Assembly (NCBI GenBank): GCA_030615425.1
Contig: JAUWZG010000004.1
Coordinates: 1 to 24,978 of the forward strand
Direction: 5' to 3'
Length of the DNA: 24,978 bases
From: Dehalococcoidia bacterium
GTDB taxonomy: Bacteria; Chloroflexota; Dehalococcoidia; Dehalococcoidales; BS750m-G39
Shown: in pieces, positions 22,768 through 24,978 of the stretch
How positions within the stretch are numbered: the first letter of the stretch is position 1
Layout: each line of letters opens with the position of its first letter
Notes under the pieces: model-generated
What the model was told of the DNA's origin: nothing
Database searches by the model: none
The model's input: the letters and a program-made list of their open reading frames with translations, nothing else
Program-made: the position numbers and the translations under genes

Positions 22768-23631
22768 CTACTCGCCCCGGCGCAGGCTTGTTTCACGTCT
22801 TCTACCCAGTGCCTGGCTGACCCGGTCAATCATAATAGCCACAATGACGATGCTAATACCAGCTAAGAAGCCTTGGCCCACATCAAGTCGTTGAATACCC
22901 CTTAGCACTTCAAGTCCTAACCCGGAGGCACCTATCATTGAAGCTATAACTACCATAGCCAACGCCATCATGATGGTCTGGTTGACTCCGGCCATGATAG
23001 TGGGTCGGGCAAGAGGCAATTGTATCTTGAACAGGAGCTGTAAGCCGGTGGAGCCGAAGGCCCTACCTGCTTCCACAACATCAGCGGACACCTCTCGGAT
23101 ACCCAGGTTGGTGAGGCGAATACAGGGAGGGACAGCATAGATAAATGTAGCCACCACGGCTGGCACCTTGCCCAATCCAAAAAAGAATACCGCAGGAATT
23201 AAGTAGACAAAGCTGGGCATGGTCTGCATACCGTCTAAGATGGGGCGCGCCACTGCCTCAACACGGTCACTCTTAGCGGCAAGGATTCCAAAGGGGATGC
23301 CAACAAGTACGGACACTGCTACAGAGGTAACAATTATGGCCAAGGTAGTCATGGTTTCATCCCAGAGCCCTATGATACCAATGAACAGCATTCCGCAAAC
23401 AGTGAAAAGAGCAATCCAGCGCCCGGCAAATCTCCAGGCTATTAAGGCAAGGATAATAACTATTGCCCACCAGGGCAGCCACCACAAAAAGTGCTCAATA
23501 CTTACCAGCGGTTCTCTAATGGCTATTGTAATGACATCGAAGAAGGGTGCCCCTTCGAGGGTCAGCCAAGCCACCGCGGCGTTGATCCAGTCGCCCAGTG
23601 GGAAAGAAAAAAATTCAGGAAAATCAAGCAT
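22768..23631 (-). CDS. proW: Glycine betaine/proline-type ABC transporter permease
   Basis: The 287-residue integral membrane protein has about six to seven hydrophobic helices and the permease coupling motif EAGRAFGSTGLQLLFKIQLP (187-206), which contacts the ATPase. PSFVYLIPAVFFFGLG and NQTIMMALAMVVIASMIGA are hallmark ProW/OpuAB stretches. It imports quaternary-ammonium osmoprotectants with ProX and ProV. Length is close to OpuAB. The start lacks a good ribosome-binding site nearby; a G-rich run lies about 20 bases upstream. It is the last gene of the transporter group, separated from proX by 130 bases with a hairpin. Confidence 0.93.
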   Translation of the reverse strand: MLDFPEFFSFPLGDWINAAVAWLTLEGAPFFDVITIAIREPLVSIEHFLWWLPWWAIVIILALIAWRFAGRWIALFTVCGMLFIGIIGLWDETMTTLAIIVTSVAVSVLVGIPFGILAAKSDRVEAVARPILDGMQTMPSFVYLIPAVFFFGLGKVPAVVATFIYAVPPCIRLTNLGIREVSADVVEAGRAFGSTGLQLLFKIQLPLARPTIMAGVNQTIMMALAMVVIASMIGASGLGLEVLRGIQRLDVGQGFLAGISIVIVAIMIDRVSQALGRRRETSLRRGE

Positions 23632-23727
23632 AGTCTTTTAACTATCCACAGCCCCCCCCTCCCCCTTCAGGCAGCAGAATACAACGCCAAAAGCGGGGAG
23701 GGGTAGCTTTTAGGATAACCTCTCTTC

Positions 23728-23752
23728 TGCCCCATCAGATTTTGGTGGGGCA
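23728..23752 (-). promoter_or_regulatory. Hairpin between proX and proW
   Basis: TGCCCCATC (23728-23736) pairs with GGTGGGGCA (23744-23752) with one G-T pair and a 7-base loop. It sits just after proX without a T-run. Such hairpins can protect the abundant binding-protein message or lower downstream permease expression. Confidence 0.4.
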
Positions 23753-23761
23753 CTTCGTAAG

Positions 23762-24775
23762 CTACATTTCGGCTATAGCTGCCTTGACCTTCTCGGCCAC
23801 GTCAGCGGGAACGAACTTGGTCCACAATTCCTCACGGTTCTTGAGGAACCAGATGGCAGCATCAACCGGTTCGCCCCCGGTATCGTTCATGTATGACAGA
23901 ACCTCTTCGAGGGTCGGTGAATCCATCTCCCACTTCTCAAACATCTCAGCCACATCAGGTGCCTTGTCCGGGAAGTCCTTGTGCCCCGCTATGAAAAGGT
24001 CAACGGATGGCCAGGCACAGCCGTAGTTCTCGTTCCATACCTCTTCGTCATAGGCAGGCTCTTCCAGCAGTGTCAGGTCGAGGGCACCAGCAATCCAGGT
24101 GGGACCCCACAGATAGCCTAGCCACGGTTCACCCTTGTCATAAGCACCCTGCAGGGAAGCAAAGAGTCCTGTCGAACTACCGGTGTTCATTATGTCATAG
24201 TGGTCAGTAAGTCCATAGGTTATAACCTGCTCTACGATGACTATCTCGCATTCCCAGCCAGGTGGGCCATTCATGATTAAGCCCTTGTCTGGATTCTCCG
24301 GGTTCTTGAACAACTCTTTATGCTCCGGCTGGTCAAGGTCGAAGACACTCTTCAGATTCGGTGCCATAGGCTCTATACCTCGCGCCGAATCACCTTCGAT
24401 GACATAGGTAGGCACGACAAATCCGCTTTGCCAGTTATCGTTGTTAATAAAGCTCAAAAGGACGATATCACCGGCTGCCATTGCCGTGTCGTATGCCTCC
24501 TGCTGGTTTTGCAGCCAGCCTTCCAGAAACACATCAAGATCACCAGTGCGCAGTCCCTGGAACAGTGGTATAGTTTCTCCCGAAATCAGCTCTACCGGGT
24601 AGCCATACCCCTCCTCAATGATTATCTTGGCCATCTCAGACTGGAACTGGGCGCTGCCCCAGTTTAGGTCAGAGAGCTTGATTGTGGGTTTAACCTCTGG
24701 CTCCCCAGCACAGCCCGCTAAGACCAGGCTGATAGATATTATCCCTACTAGTAAAGCTAACAGTACCTTTCTCAT
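23762..24775 (-). CDS. proX: Glycine betaine/proline-type ABC transporter substrate-binding lipoprotein
   Basis: The 337-residue protein starts with a lipoprotein signal (MRKVLLALLVGIISISLVLA) and lipobox L19-A-G-C22, so it is tethered outside the membrane. The mature part is an OpuAC-like domain: LNWGSAQFQSEMAKIIIEEG, LFQGLRTGDLDVFLEGW and WLGYLWGPTWIAGALDLTLL, with several Trp residues able to cage a quaternary ammonium. It delivers betaine-like solutes to ProW/ProV. AAAGGAGAGAG precedes the start by nine bases. It lies between proV and proW, whereas V-W-X order is more usual. Confidence 0.93.
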   Translation of the reverse strand: MRKVLLALLVGIISISLVLAGCAGEPEVKPTIKLSDLNWGSAQFQSEMAKIIIEEGYGYPVELISGETIPLFQGLRTGDLDVFLEGWLQNQQEAYDTAMAAGDIVLLSFINNDNWQSGFVVPTYVIEGDSARGIEPMAPNLKSVFDLDQPEHKELFKNPENPDKGLIMNGPPGWECEIVIVEQVITYGLTDHYDIMNTGSSTGLFASLQGAYDKGEPWLGYLWGPTWIAGALDLTLLEEPAYDEEVWNENYGCAWPSVDLFIAGHKDFPDKAPDVAEMFEKWEMDSPTLEEVLSYMNDTGGEPVDAAIWFLKNREELWTKFVPADVAEKVKAAIAEM

Positions 24776-24840
24776 CTGTAATTCTCTCTCCTTTTACTTT
24801 TATTTTCCACAGGAATATTAGGTCAAGTAGTGTGTCTCTA

Positions 24841-24850
24841 TCACCTCCTT
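24841..24850 (-). other. Perfect Shine-Dalgarno sequence without a gene
   Basis: On the minus strand AAGGAGGTGA directly follows the proV stop, matching the anti-Shine-Dalgarno core fully. No ATG, GTG or TTG at useful spacing opens a frame; proX starts 65 bases on with its own site. It may be the relic of a lost gene. Confidence 0.5.
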
Positions 24851-24852
24851 AA

Positions 24853-24978
24853 TTATTCGTTTTGGTTGTTATTTTCGTTCTCCGCATACATGGCCCGAAT
24901 CAGCACCGGCCTGGTGATTATCCCCAGCAAGTGTTTTTCTTCATCCAATACAGCCACGGGCACGTTCCCCTCGGCAAC
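24853..24978 (-). CDS. proV: CBS-domain tail, probably the ProV ATPase (runs off the window)
   Basis: The last 41 codons of a minus-strand gene read VPVAVLDEEKHLLGIITRPV followed by LIRAMYAENENNNQNE and TAA. This is the end of a CBS domain. CBS pairs form the C-terminal, ionic-strength-sensing part of ProV/OpuAA ATPases of betaine transporters. Its place just before proX and proW, on the same strand, makes ProV by far the likeliest identity. The ATPase domain is outside the window, so a separate CBS protein cannot be ruled out. The tail is unusually Asn-rich. Confidence 0.75.
   Translation of the reverse strand, partial: VAEGNVPVAVLDEEKHLLGIITRPVLIRAMYAENENNNQNE

Noticed and set aside
22548..22829. 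93-codon minus-strand frame spanning gdhA end and proW end
   Set aside because: It overlaps two well-supported genes and the intergenic hairpin; no motif or ribosome-binding site.
1..24978. CRISPR array, insertion sequence or prophage
   Set aside because: No regularly spaced repeats, transposase, integrase or phage structural genes were seen on either strand.

Overview
The window looks like a piece of an anaerobic Chloroflexota genome, most likely a Dehalococcoidia-type sediment or subsurface bacterium. This is inferred from gene content: an MvhD-type hydrogenase/heterodisulfide-reductase link protein, a tungsten aldehyde:ferredoxin oxidoreductase, a CaiB-type CoA transferase, superoxide reductase, high-molecular-weight rubredoxin, and a mannosyl-3-phosphoglycerate synthase (a pathway known from Dehalococcoides). 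Nothing here suggests aerobic respiration. No transposase, integrase, phage gene, rRNA or CRISPR array was seen.

Layout. 1-723 (minus): the start of an FrhB-like iron-sulfur protein and MvhD. 827-2177: a hairpin repeat, a perfect G-quadruplex motif, a broken queA and a tRNA-Gly(TCC). 2299-3895 (minus): a cupin-like protein and an SDR dehydrogenase. The SDR is divergent from an AOR at 4064-5911, and the gap between them is packed with promoters and palindromes. 5987-11337 (minus): nine tightly spaced genes for two ferritin-like proteins, an IscS-like protein, an IscU fused to zinc ribbons, DsrE-like and TusA-like sulfur carriers, flavin reductase-rubredoxin, superoxide reductase and an eight-cysteine protein. 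11509-13299 (minus): the tail of a lost molybdopterin dehydrogenase, a complete CoA transferase and a 46-residue zinc ribbon. 13418-15312 (minus): mannosylglycerate synthesis (synthase plus a SerB-like phosphatase). 15515-18069 (plus): a lone cyclic-nucleotide-binding domain and acetyl-CoA synthetase. 18110-19612 (minus): an atypical glutamine synthetase. 20088-22624 (plus): a small lipoprotein, hisF and glutamate dehydrogenase. 22768-24978 (minus): a glycine betaine/proline-type ABC transporter (ProV end, ProX, ProW).

How it fits together. The nine-gene run combines oxygen/NO detoxification, iron storage and Fe-S or persulfide handling. Its most striking member is the IscS-like protein. It keeps the catalytic cysteine loop but has Gln where the PLP-binding lysine should be, and it has lost other cofactor and substrate contacts. 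It probably does not desulfurate cysteine by the usual chemistry, so the neighbouring TusA and DsrE proteins may supply sulfur instead. This run is the best candidate in the window for an undescribed system. Mannosylglycerate synthesis and ProVXW point to osmotic adaptation. Glutamine synthetase, glutamate dehydrogenase and hisF cover nitrogen and amino-acid metabolism. AOR, the CoA transferase and acetyl-CoA synthetase suggest aldehyde/organic-acid metabolism linked to ferredoxin.
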